A stretch of 39,003 nt of DNA from Nitrosomonas sp. (GCA_024281695.1 JAMXAE010000007.1:1-39003), one strand, 5' to 3'. Shown: positions 25,287-35,665, numbered from the stretch's first letter. The notes: a model not told the origin generated them from the sequence alone. Made by a program: numbers and translations.

Positions 25287-25709
25287 TTATTCAGAAGCGG
25301 TTTCTTGTGTTGTGATTTCTTGGATTGCTGATGCTGAATTCTTACTACCTATTCGAGCTGGTAACTTTTCACGGATACGTGCTGATTTGCCGGCACGATC
25401 TCTTAGATAATAAAGTTTTGCACGGCAAACTGCGCCGCGGCGTTTAATTTCTATATTCGCTATTAATGGAGAATACGTTTGAAAAGTGCGTTCTACTCCT
25501 TCTCCGCTTGAAATTTTGCGAACTGTAAAAGCCGAATTTAAACCACGATTACGCTTGGCTATTACCACACCTTCGTACGCTTGCACACGTTTTCGATCTC
25601 CTTCAACCACATTGACATTAACAATCACTGTATCTCCGGGGGAGAATTCAGGTATATCTTTGTTAAGACGTTTTATTTCTTCAGCTTCTAATTGATCAAT
25701 TAAGTTCAT
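25287..25709 (-). CDS. rplS: Large ribosomal subunit protein bL19
   Basis: 140 residues. The N-terminal [15 protein letters not shown], the core [20 protein letters not shown] and [16 protein letters not shown] are characteristic of L19, which lies at the interface of the 30S and 50S subunits. The C-terminal tail is a little longer than in short L19 proteins (about 115 residues) and ends in a polar T/Q/E-rich stretch. It is the last gene of rpsP-rimM-trmD-rplS. Confidence 0.97.
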   Translation of the reverse strand: MNLIDQLEAEEIKRLNKDIPEFSPGDTVIVNVNVVEGDRKRVQAYEGVVIAKRNRGLNSAFTVRKISSGEGVERTFQTYSPLIANIEIKRRGAVCRAKLYYLRDRAGKSARIREKLPARIGSKNSASAIQEITTQETASE

Positions 25710-25732
25710 GTCTTTTTCCTTATTTGCCGATT

Positions 25733-26503
25733 CTACCTGGATTTACAGGTTTGTTTAAATTCTTCCAAAAGTTTTTCTTCTTCCATTGTCATACCACGTG
25801 CAAATTTTAACTCAAATAAGTCAGGCCGCTTTAACCATGTTCTACCAAGAGCTTGTTGTAAGCGCCAACGGCGTATGTGTGCATGATTACCTGACATCAA
25901 TACCTCAGGCACATGATTGCCTTTATACATCTCAGGTCGAGTATAGTGAGGGCAGTCTAATAGCCCATCTACAAATGAATCCTGATTTGCTGATTCTGGG
26001 TCGCCTAATGTTCCTGGAATTTGTCTAACTATACAATCAATTAATACCATTGCAGCCAATTCACCGCCTGAGACTACATAATCACCAATGGAAACTTCCA
26101 TATCTACTTGGCGGATGATTAATCGCTCGTCTATTCCTTCGTATCGTCCACAAAGCAGAATGAGGCCTGGTAGGGTGCTGAGTTGTGTGACCATTTCGTG
26201 ATCAAGTCGCTTACCCTGCGGCGATAGATAGATAACTTTGGGATTCTCAATACCCAATACAGCTTGTCTTGTTTTAGCTTGGATAATGGCATTTTCTAAT
26301 GGCTCCGCCATCATGACCATTCCCGGACCTCCGCCATAAGGACTGTTATCAACAGCTCGATAACTATTTTGAGTAAAGTCACGCGGATTCGATGTACTGA
26401 GTTGAAAAATGGCGTTTCTATTAGCCTTTCCTGTTACACCAAATTGAGTAATGGCATTGAACATTTCCGGAAATAATGTGATAACGTCACATTCAAAAGG
26501 CAT
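25733..26503 (-). CDS. trmD: tRNA (guanine37-N1)-methyltransferase TrmD
   Basis: Methylates G37 next to the anticodon of tRNAs, which prevents +1 frameshifting. 256 residues, the usual length. SPOUT-fold knot motifs are intact: [43 protein letters not shown] and [15 protein letters not shown]. It starts 11 bases after rimM and is followed by rplS 23 bases later. Confidence 0.97.
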   Translation of the reverse strand: MPFECDVITLFPEMFNAITQFGVTGKANRNAIFQLSTSNPRDFTQNSYRAVDNSPYGGGPGMVMMAEPLENAIIQAKTRQAVLGIENPKVIYLSPQGKRLDHEMVTQLSTLPGLILLCGRYEGIDERLIIRQVDMEVSIGDYVVSGGELAAMVLIDCIVRQIPGTLGDPESANQDSFVDGLLDCPHYTRPEMYKGNHVPEVLMSGNHAHIRRWRLQQALGRTWLKRPDLFELKFARGMTMEEEKLLEEFKQTCKSR

Positions 26504-26514
26504 CGTTCATCACC

Positions 26515-27036
26515 TTAATAATCTACACCCCAGTCAACTATAATCCGAGAAAGCTTCAAATCTACTTTTATGATAACTTGCTCAATAAAAGGAATGAGGA
26601 TTTCTTTTTTTTTCTTACCTATGCATTGAATGCGTAAAACGTCATTCGCGCCAGTTTCAAGCAAACCTACAACATTGCCAAGATGCTCATTCTTTAAATT
26701 GACCACTTCCGTGCCGATCAAATCTGACCAATAGTAGCCAAGATTTCCATTCTCTGGTAATGAGGGCAATTGATTGCGAGGAATTGCTACTTGCATCCCC
26801 TTGAGTCTCAAAGTTTGTGTGCGATCTGTGTATCCTTCCAACTTTACATTCAAAGTATTACCGTTAATACGACCGGTGATAACCTGCACTTTCTGCCATT
26901 CATTACCTTCTTTACTGAACCACCATGACGAATACTCGAGTAATCCATCAACATATTCAGTGTAGGGTAAAACTCTGACCCAGCCATAGATACCAAAGGG
27001 CCCGACAATATGCCCCATCACTATCATCACTATCAT
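26515..27036 (-). CDS. rimM: Ribosome maturation factor RimM
   Basis: Assists late assembly of the 30S head domain and binds uS19. About 173 residues with the N-terminal MGHIVGPFGIYGWVRVLPYTE and a C-terminal PRC-barrel region containing LIGTEVVNLKNEHLGNVV. The start is ambiguous: the DNA has a tandem ATGATAGTG ATGATAGTG ATG, giving in-frame ATGs at 27036, 27027 and 27018. I used 27036; the family N-terminus suggests 27027 or 27018 would also do. The longer frame to 27093 overlaps rpsP and is unlikely. The run KKKKEILIPF is a basic loop. Confidence 0.93.
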   Translation of the reverse strand: MIVMIVMGHIVGPFGIYGWVRVLPYTEYVDGLLEYSSWWFSKEGNEWQKVQVITGRINGNTLNVKLEGYTDRTQTLRLKGMQVAIPRNQLPSLPENGNLGYYWSDLIGTEVVNLKNEHLGNVVGLLETGANDVLRIQCIGKKKKEILIPFIEQVIIKVDLKLSRIIVDWGVDY

Positions 27037-27058
27037 CGCTATGGCTGGGCTGTCAATA

Positions 27059-27325
27059 TTAGCTGCTGACTGATAATTTTTTAGTAATGGCAAATTGCTT
27101 AATTAACCGAGCCGCCGTTGTTGATAGTTGGGCTCCATTTGATTGCCAATAACTAACTCGATCTAATTGAATCCGTAGCATTTCTTCGCCGCCAATAGCT
27201 CTTGGGTTATAAAAACCAATGCGTTCTATAAACCGACCATCACGTGCATTACGAGAATTCGCTACAACCATATTGAAGAATGGGCGCTTCCTAGCACCAC
27301 CCCTTGCCAATCTAATAATAACCAT
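27059..27325 (-). CDS. rpsP: Small ribosomal subunit protein bS16
   Basis: 88 residues, a normal S16: [20 protein letters not shown] at the N-terminus and [14 protein letters not shown] in the middle. It is the first gene of the rpsP-rimM-trmD-rplS operon, which couples ribosomal proteins to maturation and tRNA modification. Divergent from the GlcF-like gene. Confidence 0.97.
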   Translation of the reverse strand: MVIIRLARGGARKRPFFNMVVANSRNARDGRFIERIGFYNPRAIGGEEMLRIQLDRVSYWQSNGAQLSTTAARLIKQFAITKKLSVSS

Positions 27326-27380
27326 ATTTTTGCCTATAAGCCTATAATTACACGAAGTCTAAATTCAAAGAACCTTTAAT

Positions 27381-27408
27381 TTTACAGTAAATTCTGTGAC
27401 TCTGACAA
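27381..27408 (-). promoter_or_regulatory. Candidate sigma70 promoter of the rpsP operon
   Basis: On the minus strand TTGTCA (27408-27403) and TGTAAA (27386-27381) are separated by 16 bases, about 55 bases upstream of the rpsP start. The -10 match is only four of six, so this is tentative. Confidence 0.35.
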
Positions 27409-27514
27409 GTGATAAAATAATTGAGTCTTATTGGACCTCGCATTCAACAAGTGGAGATGGAGTAAATGGATACCTCTGAATTTTTGTTTGTCGGTTTTTG
27501 TGGAGCTAATTAAG

Positions 27515-28849
27515 TTGTCTCTAAAGTTCTCTAAAGATTTTATTATTAGTGAATCAAATCAGTGTGTTTCATGTGGTTTGTGCTTGCCGCATTGCCCAAC
27601 CTATCGATTGTTGAAATCAGAAGCTGATTCTCCGCGTGGTCGTATCGCTTTAATGGGGGGAGTGGCTAATGGGCGTATTCCTTTGAATGCAAGGTTTATA
27701 CAGCATATGGACCGTTGCTTAACATGCCGATCTTGTGAAGCCGTTTGTCCTAATAATGTTTCATACGGACATTTAATAGATGAAACCCGTGCTTTAATCG
27801 AGGATCAATCCAAATCTGCTGGGGCGAATAAGAAATCAAGGATTCGGATTTTGTTGGAAAAGTTGTTGCTTACTCGCCCTGCGTACTTAGATTATCTGCG
27901 GCGGCTGTTTTATTTTATGCAAACAAGAGGATTTTTATGGTGGTTGTTGAAGAGATCAAATCGGTTTGAAAAAAATAAATTACTTAAATTTATTGCGCAA
28001 CTTCCTTTGGTTAGATTTCCCTATATTGGGATTGTAGACACGAAGCATTCTACAGGTAGCATTTGGAAAGAGATTTATCACGCAGATGGAAAAAAACGCG
28101 GTGAAGTCAGTTTGTTTTTAGGGTGCGTGGCGCGAATAACCGATGTGGCAACGTTAAATTCGAGTATATACGTGCTAAATCGATTGGGTTATACCGTTTA
28201 TGTTCCGCGCAATCAGGCTTGTTGTGGCGCTATCCATCAGCATAGTGGAGCAATCAAACAGGCTGTTGTATTGGCACAGCAGAATAAGTCGGTTTTTGGT
28301 GAACTCAATACCAGAACAATTATCAGTACTTCATCGGGTTGTGGTGTACAACTGTTTGAATCCGTTGTGAGTAATGATCAGAGATCGCCTGCAGAATCCG
28401 ATAATATCGGAAAAGTGTATGTATTATCAGGTATTGCGGATGTTAGTCGGTTTTTAGTTACAGCGGAAGGATGGGAAGATGTGGAAATATTGCCGTTGCC
28501 CGAAAGAATTCTGGTGCATGATCCATGTAGCTTGCGTAATGTATTGGGCGCACAGGCATCTCCCTATGAATTGATCTCACGGATTCCCGAGGCGCAGGTT
28601 GTGCCTTTAATGGGTAATGACCAATGCTGTGGCGCTGCAGGAACTTATTTTATTGATCAACCTGAGATCGCAGATAGGCTGCTGAATGATAAAATATCTG
28701 CTCTGATAGAAGGTGGTGCTAAATACTTGGTAACATCAAATATCGGTTGCTCAATGCACATTGCTCATGGATTGCGTGAAAAAAAAATCAGTATAGAGGT
28801 GTTGCATCCAGTGACATTATTGGCGCGACAAATGGGTTTGGAATTATAA
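27515..28849 (+). CDS. glcF: Fe-S oxidoreductase, glycolate oxidase GlcF-like subunit
   Basis: Two N-terminal [4Fe-4S] motifs, CVSCGLCLPHCP and CLTCRSCEAVCP, are followed by two cysteine-rich CCG domains (FLGCVAR...ACCGAIHQHSG and HDPCSLRN...QCCGAAGTY). This is the layout of GlcF and heterodisulfide reductase-type subunits, which pass electrons from a flavoprotein partner. No GlcD/GlcE gene is adjacent, so the partner and substrate are uncertain. The start is doubtful: the longest frame begins with TTG at 27431 without a ribosome site. I chose the TTG at 27515 because GGAG lies at 27502-27505, giving 444 residues. A short SD-led frame (27466-27513) sits just before it. Confidence 0.85.
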   Translation: MSLKFSKDFIISESNQCVSCGLCLPHCPTYRLLKSEADSPRGRIALMGGVANGRIPLNARFIQHMDRCLTCRSCEAVCPNNVSYGHLIDETRALIEDQSKSAGANKKSRIRILLEKLLLTRPAYLDYLRRLFYFMQTRGFLWWLLKRSNRFEKNKLLKFIAQLPLVRFPYIGIVDTKHSTGSIWKEIYHADGKKRGEVSLFLGCVARITDVATLNSSIYVLNRLGYTVYVPRNQACCGAIHQHSGAIKQAVVLAQQNKSVFGELNTRTIISTSSGCGVQLFESVVSNDQRSPAESDNIGKVYVLSGIADVSRFLVTAEGWEDVEILPLPERILVHDPCSLRNVLGAQASPYELISRIPEAQVVPLMGNDQCCGAAGTYFIDQPEIADRLLNDKISALIEGGAKYLVTSNIGCSMHIAHGLREKKISIEVLHPVTLLARQMGLEL

Positions 28850-29018
28850 TGAAAACAGATTTTTATGTGTCTGAGCTGCTCAATTGCTAGCAGTCTGCTG
28901 ACATAATTAAAGAGGGGTGGGAAAGGCACGCATCTTTGAGCAGAAGTATCTTGCTTTTTTGAATATCGGCTTATAATAGTATTCAATTTTCATCGATTCA
29001 ATTTATGAAGTAAGGATT

Positions 29019-29645
29019 ATGATCAATATTGATAAGCTTATTGTTAGTTTTGATAGTGCTTTACGGACATTGCTGACGCCGGCGCAAACTTTGCGTCCCG
29101 TTCCGGGGAATGAGCTGCCAGAAGCCGATCTTACTGACACAGAAAAACGATTATCATCTGCATTGATGCGTGTAAATCATGTGGGGGAAGTTTGCGCACA
29201 GGCCTTGTATCAAGGGCAAGGATTAACTGCGCGTAACGAAGTAGTACAGCAAACACTGATGCAAGCTGCGCGTGAAGAAACCGAGCATCTGGCATGGACG
29301 GAACGTCGTATTGTTGAGTTAGGTGGACGTAAAAGCTTACTTAATCCATTCTGGTATGGTGGGTCTTTTGCCATTGGTGTTGTGGCGGGAATGTTGGGAG
29401 ATAAATGGAATTTGGGGTTTCTTGCTGAAACTGAGCATCAAGTAGGTGCACACTTAGCGAGTCATTTGCAGCGTTTGCCTGATAATGATGAGAAAAGCCG
29501 TGCGATTGTGACACAAATGGAAATTGATGAGGCCAGCCATGCCACCATGGCGTTGTCTCATGGCGGAGCAGAATTACCATTGCCTGTGAAATTTACAATG
29601 AAGTTAGGTTCAAAAGTAATGACTCAAACGGCTTATTGGGTTTGA
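29019..29645 (+). CDS. coq7: 3-demethoxyubiquinol 3-hydroxylase (Coq7)
   Basis: Diiron monooxygenase of ubiquinone synthesis, adding the C6 hydroxyl of the ring (the UbiF-equivalent step). 208 residues. The ferritin-like ligand set is visible: Glu57 in NHVGEVCA, Glu87 and His90 in REETEHLAW, a glutamate in [10 protein letters not shown] and ExxH in [11 protein letters not shown]. The protein is probably membrane-associated through its hydrophobic helices ([11 protein letters not shown]). Monocistronic or leading the yqgE-pyr group. Confidence 0.95.
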   Translation: MINIDKLIVSFDSALRTLLTPAQTLRPVPGNELPEADLTDTEKRLSSALMRVNHVGEVCAQALYQGQGLTARNEVVQQTLMQAAREETEHLAWTERRIVELGGRKSLLNPFWYGGSFAIGVVAGMLGDKWNLGFLAETEHQVGAHLASHLQRLPDNDEKSRAIVTQMEIDEASHATMALSHGGAELPLPVKFTMKLGSKVMTQTAYWV

Positions 29646-29700
29646 GATAAGTCAACTTATAAAAGATGATGCGATCACCAGTACATAGAAGATTGTCACT

Positions 29701-30261
29701 ATGAAAGACATTGATCTAACACACCATTTTCTCATTGCAATGCCAACAATGGTAGATTCTGTATTTTCTAAAACATTGACGTATATTTGTGAGCATAACG
29801 AACAAGGTGCGCTAGGTATCGTCATTAATCGACCTACCGATCTTACCCTGGTAAATCTTTTTAAACAATTAGGCATCCCGCAAACTGATTCTCTAATGGA
29901 GACAATGCCAGTGCTTTTTGGCGGACCCGTGCAACTGGATTGTGGATTTGTATTGCATCATCCCGTGGGTAAATGGCAATCGACCCTGGCTGTGAATCAT
30001 GAAGTAGGTTTGACGACGTCATTAGATATTCTAAAAGCTATCGCCAATGATGAGGGGCCCGATCAGGCTTTGATTGCTTTAGGCTATGCAGGATGGGCTG
30101 CCGGTCAGATTGAACATGAATTGGGTCAGAACACATGGTTGACGGTGCCAGCTTCATGTGGTGTGATATTCGATTTGCCATCGGAGGAAAGATTGCCGGC
30201 GGCAATGCGGTTGCTGGGTGTTAATTTTGAGAATTTATCCAATGAAGTTGGACACGCATAA
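29701..30261 (+). CDS. yqgE: YqgE/AlgH family protein
   Basis: 186 residues of the UPF0301 family: [20 protein letters not shown] and [17 protein letters not shown] at the N-terminus, [16 protein letters not shown] and [16 protein letters not shown] later. All are diagnostic. Biochemical role unknown; AlgH was linked to alginate regulation in Pseudomonas. It nearly always precedes yqgF, as here, where the genes overlap or nearly touch. Confidence 0.95.
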   Translation: MKDIDLTHHFLIAMPTMVDSVFSKTLTYICEHNEQGALGIVINRPTDLTLVNLFKQLGIPQTDSLMETMPVLFGGPVQLDCGFVLHHPVGKWQSTLAVNHEVGLTTSLDILKAIANDEGPDQALIALGYAGWAAGQIEHELGQNTWLTVPASCGVIFDLPSEERLPAAMRLLGVNFENLSNEVGHA

Positions 30262-30760
30262 GCAATCATCGTTGATGACTAAAAATTCCATTGGTGAGTC
30301 GTTGGAAGGCAAGGTACCAGAACAATTTCCTGAAGGAATTGTATTGGCTTTTGATTTTGGGAGGAAACGTATTGGTGTGGCTGTTGGTAATAACATGCTG
30401 AGCATAGCACACCCACTGGTAACGGTTGATAGTGAAGTTACAGAGCAACGTTTTGCTATGATTGCTAAGCTGATCGAAACGTGGCAACCCATTCTGCTCA
30501 TAGTGGGGTTACCTATGCATATTGATGGAGCAGCGCATGAAATGACGCATTTAAGTCAACGTTTTGCGCGGCGTTTAGCAGGGCGTTTTAATATTAGAGT
30601 AATGTTAAAAGACGAACGTTATACCAGTCAAACGGCTAGTATTGCGTTACGAGAGGCGGGAATCTCTGGAAGAAAACAGAAATCAGTACTTGATCAGATA
30701 GCAGCGCAACACATACTTCAATCATTCTTTGATGAGCAGCATGCAATTACCAGACGCTGA
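30242..30760 (+). CDS. yqgF: Putative pre-16S rRNA nuclease YqgF (RuvX)
   Basis: RNase H-like fold protein for maturation of the 16S rRNA 5' end. The catalytic Asp is in [29 protein letters not shown] and [11 protein letters not shown] hold the other acidic residues. About 172 residues from the ATG at 30242, longer than E. coli YqgF because of about 30 extra N-terminal residues. A start at 30275 would avoid overlap with yqgE. Neither start has a good ribosome site, so translation is probably coupled to yqgE. pyrR overlaps its 3' end by 32 bp. Confidence 0.93.
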   Translation: MKLDTHKQSSLMTKNSIGESLEGKVPEQFPEGIVLAFDFGRKRIGVAVGNNMLSIAHPLVTVDSEVTEQRFAMIAKLIETWQPILLIVGLPMHIDGAAHEMTHLSQRFARRLAGRFNIRVMLKDERYTSQTASIALREAGISGRKQKSVLDQIAAQHILQSFFDEQHAITRR

Positions 30761-31247
30761 AATTTTATTTAAAAATCTCGTTAAAAAAATACAACCAGAT
30801 TTAAATAAGGATTGGGTGCTCGTGGGTATTCACACAGGAGGAGTATGGTTGGCTGAACGCCTACACCAGGAGCTGGCAATTACACAGCCGCTTGGTACGC
30901 TGGATGTATCGTTTTACCGCGATGATTTCGATAAAATCGGCTTGCACTCACAAATTAGGCCATCGGAAATCCCTTTTGAAGTCGAAGGCGCACGTATTTT
31001 ATTAGTGGATGATGTACTGCATACAGGACGGACAATTCGCGCAGCAATCAATGAGTTATTTGATTATGGGCGTCCCGCTTCTATTAGCTTGGCTACTTTG
31101 GTTGATCGAGGCGGTAGAGAATTGCCGATCGCCGCCCGATATACTGGGACCGAACTGAAATTGCCCACCGATAAAATGCTTGAATTGAAGTGCGATGACC
31201 ATGGAAAGTTGAGTTTGAATGTGTATAACAAGAGCTTTCCCGAATGA
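30729..31247 (+). CDS. pyrR: PyrR-type phosphoribosyltransferase (pyr regulator/uracil phosphoribosyltransferase)
   Basis: 172 residues with the PRPP loop [18 protein letters not shown] and [15 protein letters not shown] and FYRDDF motifs of PyrR. In Bacillus PyrR binds pyr mRNA to control attenuation and has weak uracil phosphoribosyltransferase activity; in Gram-negatives its regulatory role is less certain. Starts at 30729, 30732 or 30741 are possible. The pyrB start overlaps its stop by 4 bp. Confidence 0.93.
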   Translation: MMSSMQLPDAEILFKNLVKKIQPDLNKDWVLVGIHTGGVWLAERLHQELAITQPLGTLDVSFYRDDFDKIGLHSQIRPSEIPFEVEGARILLVDDVLHTGRTIRAAINELFDYGRPASISLATLVDRGGRELPIAARYTGTELKLPTDKMLELKCDDHGKLSLNVYNKSFPE

Positions 31248-32203
31248 TCAATAGAAACCCACAGTTGGATGAACACGGGATACTGCAGCATTTGCTGACA
31301 ACGGAAGGATTGCCGGCTTCGATTTTGTTGCATATCTTAGATACAGCCGAATCATTCGTGGGCGTAACTGAGCGCGATGTTAAGAAAATTCCACTATTGC
31401 GTGGAAAGTCAATATTCAATCTTTTTTTTGAACCTAGCACACGTACACGCACGACATTTGAGATTGCTGCCAAACGTTTGTCGGCTGACGTTTTTAATCT
31501 GAATATTGCGGTTTCTGCTCAATCCAAAGGTGAGACACTTCTGGATACGGTTAACAATCTTTCCGCGATGAATGCGGATATGTTTGTGGTTCGACATGCA
31601 CAGAGTGGTGCTGCTCACTTAATTGCAAAGCATGTCCGATCGGATATTCATGTAATTAATGCAGGTGATGGGAGTCATGCCCACCCAACACAAGCTTTGT
31701 TGGATATGTTTACTATCCGGCGTTATAAGCGTGATTTTCATAATCTGCGGGTCGCTATTATTGGTGATATCTTGCATTCTCGCGTTGCGCGTTCTCAAAT
31801 TCATGCTTTGACTACTTTGGGCGTACCGGAAGTTAGGGTGATCGCACCTAAAACTTTACTGCCGAAAATGGTAGAGCGCTTCGGTGTGCAGGTTTATCAC
31901 GACATGGTGAAGGGACTGAAAGATATTGATGTGCTGATGATGTTACGATTGCAGAATGAACGTATGCAAGGTGCAAACCTGCCAAGTCCGGAAGAATATT
32001 TTAAATACTATGGATTGACTCCTGAAAAGCTATCATTAGCTCGACGCGATGCGATTGTCATGCATCCAGGACCAATGAATCGTGGTGTAGAGATTGATTC
32101 TGCAGTTGCGGATGGCAAACAGTCGGTTATTTTACCCCAAGTGACATTTGGTATCGCGGTGCGTATGGCGGTGATGTCAATTTTGGCGGGTAATCAGATC
32201 TAA
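31244..32203 (+). CDS. pyrB: Aspartate carbamoyltransferase catalytic chain
   Basis: Condenses carbamoyl phosphate with aspartate, the first dedicated step of pyrimidine synthesis. 319 residues. The carbamoyl-phosphate loop [13 protein letters not shown], a substrate-domain QSKGET motif, [13 protein letters not shown] and the late [11 protein letters not shown] are all intact. It overlaps pyrR (ATGA) and precedes pyrC' by 11 bases. No pyrI regulatory chain is present, which agrees with the PyrB-PyrC' dodecamer type known from Pseudomonas. Confidence 0.97.
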   Translation: MINRNPQLDEHGILQHLLTTEGLPASILLHILDTAESFVGVTERDVKKIPLLRGKSIFNLFFEPSTRTRTTFEIAAKRLSADVFNLNIAVSAQSKGETLLDTVNNLSAMNADMFVVRHAQSGAAHLIAKHVRSDIHVINAGDGSHAHPTQALLDMFTIRRYKRDFHNLRVAIIGDILHSRVARSQIHALTTLGVPEVRVIAPKTLLPKMVERFGVQVYHDMVKGLKDIDVLMMLRLQNERMQGANLPSPEEYFKYYGLTPEKLSLARRDAIVMHPGPMNRGVEIDSAVADGKQSVILPQVTFGIAVRMAVMSILAGNQI

Positions 32204-32214
32204 GGACAGTCATC

Positions 32215-33489
32215 ATGAAAATTCATATCAAAAATGGACGGTTGATTGATCCTAAGAACGATATCGATGCGGTTCAGGATATTTTTATTGCCAAAGGTAA
32301 GATTGTTGCAATAGGCAAAGCCCCCAGTGAATTTCAAGCTAGTCGTGTTATTGATGCTCAATCACTCATCGTGTGTCCAGGTTTGGTTGATTTGTCTGTG
32401 CGTTTGCGTGAGCCCGGCCTTGAATATAAAGCTACATTGGAGTCAGAAATGGGTGCGGCGGTTGCTGGCGGAGTAACGAGCTTTGCATGCCCACCGGATA
32501 CGGATCCACCATTAGATGAACCAGGTTTAGTAGAGATGTTGAAGCATCGTGCCAAAAACCTTAATCAAGCACATGTTTACCCCATTGGTGCGTTAACTCA
32601 AGGATTAAGAGGGGAACGCTTAACTGAAATGGCTGAGTTAAATGATGCAGGCTGTGTTGTTTTCGGTCAGCCGGATGGGTTGTTGCCTAACTTGCGGGTG
32701 TTAATGCAGGCAATGCGATATGCCTCTACATTTGGTTTCAGTGTGTGGTTGCGCCCACAAGAACTTAGCTTGACCAATGATGGCGTTGCGCATGATGGAG
32801 AAGTAGCGACTCGGTTGGGACTTCCTACCGTTCCTGTGTGTGCGGAGACGGTGGCTTTATCCAATATCATTTTGTTAGCTAAAGAAACAGGTGTCAGAGT
32901 GCATCTGTGTCGAATTTCCAGTGCGGAAGGATTGGCGATGGTTCGTGTGGCTAAACAGCAGGGACTGTCGATGACTTGCGATGTGACGATTAATCACATG
33001 CACTTGTCCGATATGGATATCGGGTTTTTTGATTCTAACTGTCATCTGATGCCTCCACTGCGGGGTTCCAGCGATCGAGATGCATTGCGCAATGGCTTGC
33101 TTGATGGCACGATTGATGCAATTTGTTCGGATCATGCGCCGGTAGATGAAGACGCCAAGTTACTTCCATTTGGCCAATCTGAAATTGGCGCAACCGGCGT
33201 GGAATTATTGCTACCCTTGGCATTAAAATGGGGAATGGAAATGCGCCTACCTTTGATTAAGGTATTGGCTAAGATCACATCCGACCCAGCAGAAATATTA
33301 GGAATTGACGCGGGGCATTTATCCATCGGAAATGCGGCTGATATTTGTATTCTTGATCCTGATGATTTCTGGAAAGTGACCTCATCGGCTATTCTGAGTC
33401 AAGGCAAGAACACACCTTTTTTAGGTATGGAGTTACCGGGTAGGATTAAATATACTTTAGTAAATGGTCATGTTGTGTATGAGCATTGA
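32215..33489 (+). CDS. Dihydroorotase-like protein PyrC' lacking the metal site (ATCase partner)
   Basis: 424 residues of the type I dihydroorotase family, but the zinc ligands are mostly gone. The family HxH pair (in DxHVHLREPG) is Ser61/Arg63 here (VDLSVRLREPG). The bridging Asp region (FSDDG) reads FGQPDG. The next two histidines appear as Arg180 (WLRPQE) and Arg233 (HLCRISS). Only the late CSDHAP aspartate (Asp306) remains. Such PyrC' proteins have no dihydroorotase activity and serve as structural partners of PyrB; a true PyrC must be elsewhere. The ligand alignment was done by eye. Confidence 0.9.
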   Translation: MKIHIKNGRLIDPKNDIDAVQDIFIAKGKIVAIGKAPSEFQASRVIDAQSLIVCPGLVDLSVRLREPGLEYKATLESEMGAAVAGGVTSFACPPDTDPPLDEPGLVEMLKHRAKNLNQAHVYPIGALTQGLRGERLTEMAELNDAGCVVFGQPDGLLPNLRVLMQAMRYASTFGFSVWLRPQELSLTNDGVAHDGEVATRLGLPTVPVCAETVALSNIILLAKETGVRVHLCRISSAEGLAMVRVAKQQGLSMTCDVTINHMHLSDMDIGFFDSNCHLMPPLRGSSDRDALRNGLLDGTIDAICSDHAPVDEDAKLLPFGQSEIGATGVELLLPLALKWGMEMRLPLIKVLAKITSDPAEILGIDAGHLSIGNAADICILDPDDFWKVTSSAILSQGKNTPFLGMELPGRIKYTLVNGHVVYEH

Positions 33490-33565
33490 GTCTGAGCATT
33501 GCTTACTTACTCATTCGCCTGCGATAAATTACTCTATACGTTTTTAACCCATCATTTGGAGCAAC

Positions 33566-35665
33566 ATGTCAAACCCATTACTTGATTTTTCTGGACTTCC
33601 TCATTTCGCAGAAATAAAAAATGAGCATATTACGCCAGCCATGGAAGTGCTACTGAATGAAAATCGTGCAGTGATTGAAAAAATTCGTGTTGGCCATGCT
33701 GCGCCTACCTGGCAGACTTTTGTGGGGCCGATGGTGGATGCCAATGAACGTTTATCACGAGCCTGGGGACAGGTGTCGCATTTGAATGCGGTGATGAATA
33801 GTTCACAGCTACGGGAAATCTATAATGCCAATTTACCGCTCATTACTCAGTTTTATGCCGAATTGTCGCAAGATTTACTATTATTTGAAAAATTTAAACA
33901 ATTACGCGCAAGTGAGGAATTTAATCATCTGAGCTCGGCGCGCAAGAGGATTATTGAAAATGAGTTAAGAGATTTTCGTTTGGGTGGCGCGGAGTTACCG
34001 TCTGATAAGAAAAAACGGTTTCTACAAATTCAGGAAGAGTTATCGAGTCTATCTTCAAAGTTCAATGATAATTTATTGGATGCTACTAATGCTTATTCAT
34101 TAATCATTGAAGAAACGGAAACTCTATCTGGGATCCCGGTTGATGTGTTGCAAGCAGCTAAAGAATTGGCTGAAGAAGATGCCAAAACGGGTTGGAAATT
34201 TACCTTGCATATGCCTTCTTATCTCCCAGTGCTGCAATACGCGGATAATCGTGATTTGCGTGAGCAGATGTATCACGCTTATGCTACGCGTGCCAGTGAG
34301 TTTGACAGCCAGATAGGATCTGATAGGAATAATATGCCGCTCATTAACAAGATTCTTGAGCTACGTCAGGAAGCAGCCCAAATGCTGGGTTATGAAAATT
34401 ATGCTGAAGTTTCATTGGTGACTAAAATGGCGACGTCTCCTCAACAGATCCTAGATTTCCTTGGAAAGTTGGCTGTCAAAGCGAAGCCCTATGCTGAGCA
34501 AGATTTTCGAGCACTTCAGCAGTTTGCTGCTGAAGAATTGAATTTATCAAAACTTGAAGCTTGGGACCTAGCTTATGTTAGCGAAAAATTGCGTGAGGAG
34601 CGTTATGCTTTTTCTGATCAGGAAATCAAGCAATATTTCCCTGAAGACAAAGTATTAACGGGTATGTTTAAGCTGGTAGAGAAATTATATGGTATTCATA
34701 TTGTGGCAGCGGCCGCTTCACGAAATGTTCAAAGTTGGCACCCCGATGTAAAATTTTTTGATATTAGTGATGCAAGTGGTCAGCTAATTGGCCAATTTTA
34801 TCTTGATTTATATGCACGTCCTACTAAACGTGGGGGTGCCTGGATGGATGATGCTGTGACACGTCGGCGAACTGAAGATAAGCAAACGGGTAGTCATGGC
34901 ATACAAATACCCGTCGCGTACCTGACTTGTAATTTCTCAGCGCCTGTGAATATTAATAACCAGTTTCGCCCGGCTTTATTTACGCATAATGAAGTGATCG
35001 TATTATTCCATGAGTTTGGTCATGGGCTGCATCACTTGCTGACTAAAGTCGAAGATTTAGGAGTATCCGGCATTAATGGCGTGGAATGGGATGCCGTAGA
35101 GTTGCCCAGCCAGTTTATGGAAAATTTTTGCTGGGAATGGGACGTGCTGACTGGAATGACTCAACACGTTGAGACAGGCCAACCACTACCCAGAGCTCTT
35201 TTTGATAAGATGATAAAAGCTAAAAACTTCCAGAGTGGACTACAAATGCTACGGCAGATTGAATTTGCGTTATTTGACATGCATATACACTTTGATTTCA
35301 AGCCCCATGGCGATAAAACGGTGATACAGTTGCTTAATGATATTCGTAAAGCTGTTGCTGTCATCACGCCACCAGACTTTAATCGTTTTCCCAATAGCTT
35401 TGCACATATTTTTGCCGGAGGCTATGCTGCTGGGTATTATAGTTACAAATGGGCAGAGGTATTATCTGCTGATGCTTATAGCATGTTTGAAGAAACTGCT
35501 TCGGATGGTGTGGTCAATGCTGCGACAGGTTTACGTTTTTTGGAAGAAATTCTTGCGATGGGAGGGAGTCGTTCAGCACTGGAATCATTTATTGCATTTC
35601 GAGGGCGTGAGCCTGAATTAGATGCATTATTACGGCATAACGGAATGGAAATAGTTCAATCGTAA
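33566..35665 (+). CDS. prlC: Oligopeptidase A (M3 zinc metallopeptidase)
   Basis: 699 residues of the M3 family, cytoplasmic, degrading short peptides including cleaved signal peptides. The zinc motif HEFGHGLHH is at 482-490, and the downstream glutamate is in GVEWDAVELPSQFMENF. The N-terminal PLLDFSGLPHFAEIKNEHI and C-terminal FAHIFAGGYAAGYYSYKWAE are typical. GGAG precedes the ATG by 7 bases. Monocistronic by spacing. Confidence 0.96.
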   Translation: MSNPLLDFSGLPHFAEIKNEHITPAMEVLLNENRAVIEKIRVGHAAPTWQTFVGPMVDANERLSRAWGQVSHLNAVMNSSQLREIYNANLPLITQFYAELSQDLLLFEKFKQLRASEEFNHLSSARKRIIENELRDFRLGGAELPSDKKKRFLQIQEELSSLSSKFNDNLLDATNAYSLIIEETETLSGIPVDVLQAAKELAEEDAKTGWKFTLHMPSYLPVLQYADNRDLREQMYHAYATRASEFDSQIGSDRNNMPLINKILELRQEAAQMLGYENYAEVSLVTKMATSPQQILDFLGKLAVKAKPYAEQDFRALQQFAAEELNLSKLEAWDLAYVSEKLREERYAFSDQEIKQYFPEDKVLTGMFKLVEKLYGIHIVAAAASRNVQSWHPDVKFFDISDASGQLIGQFYLDLYARPTKRGGAWMDDAVTRRRTEDKQTGSHGIQIPVAYLTCNFSAPVNINNQFRPALFTHNEVIVLFHEFGHGLHHLLTKVEDLGVSGINGVEWDAVELPSQFMENFCWEWDVLTGMTQHVETGQPLPRALFDKMIKAKNFQSGLQMLRQIEFALFDMHIHFDFKPHGDKTVIQLLNDIRKAVAVITPPDFNRFPNSFAHIFAGGYAAGYYSYKWAEVLSADAYSMFEETASDGVVNAATGLRFLEEILAMGGSRSALESFIAFRGREPELDALLRHNGMEIVQS

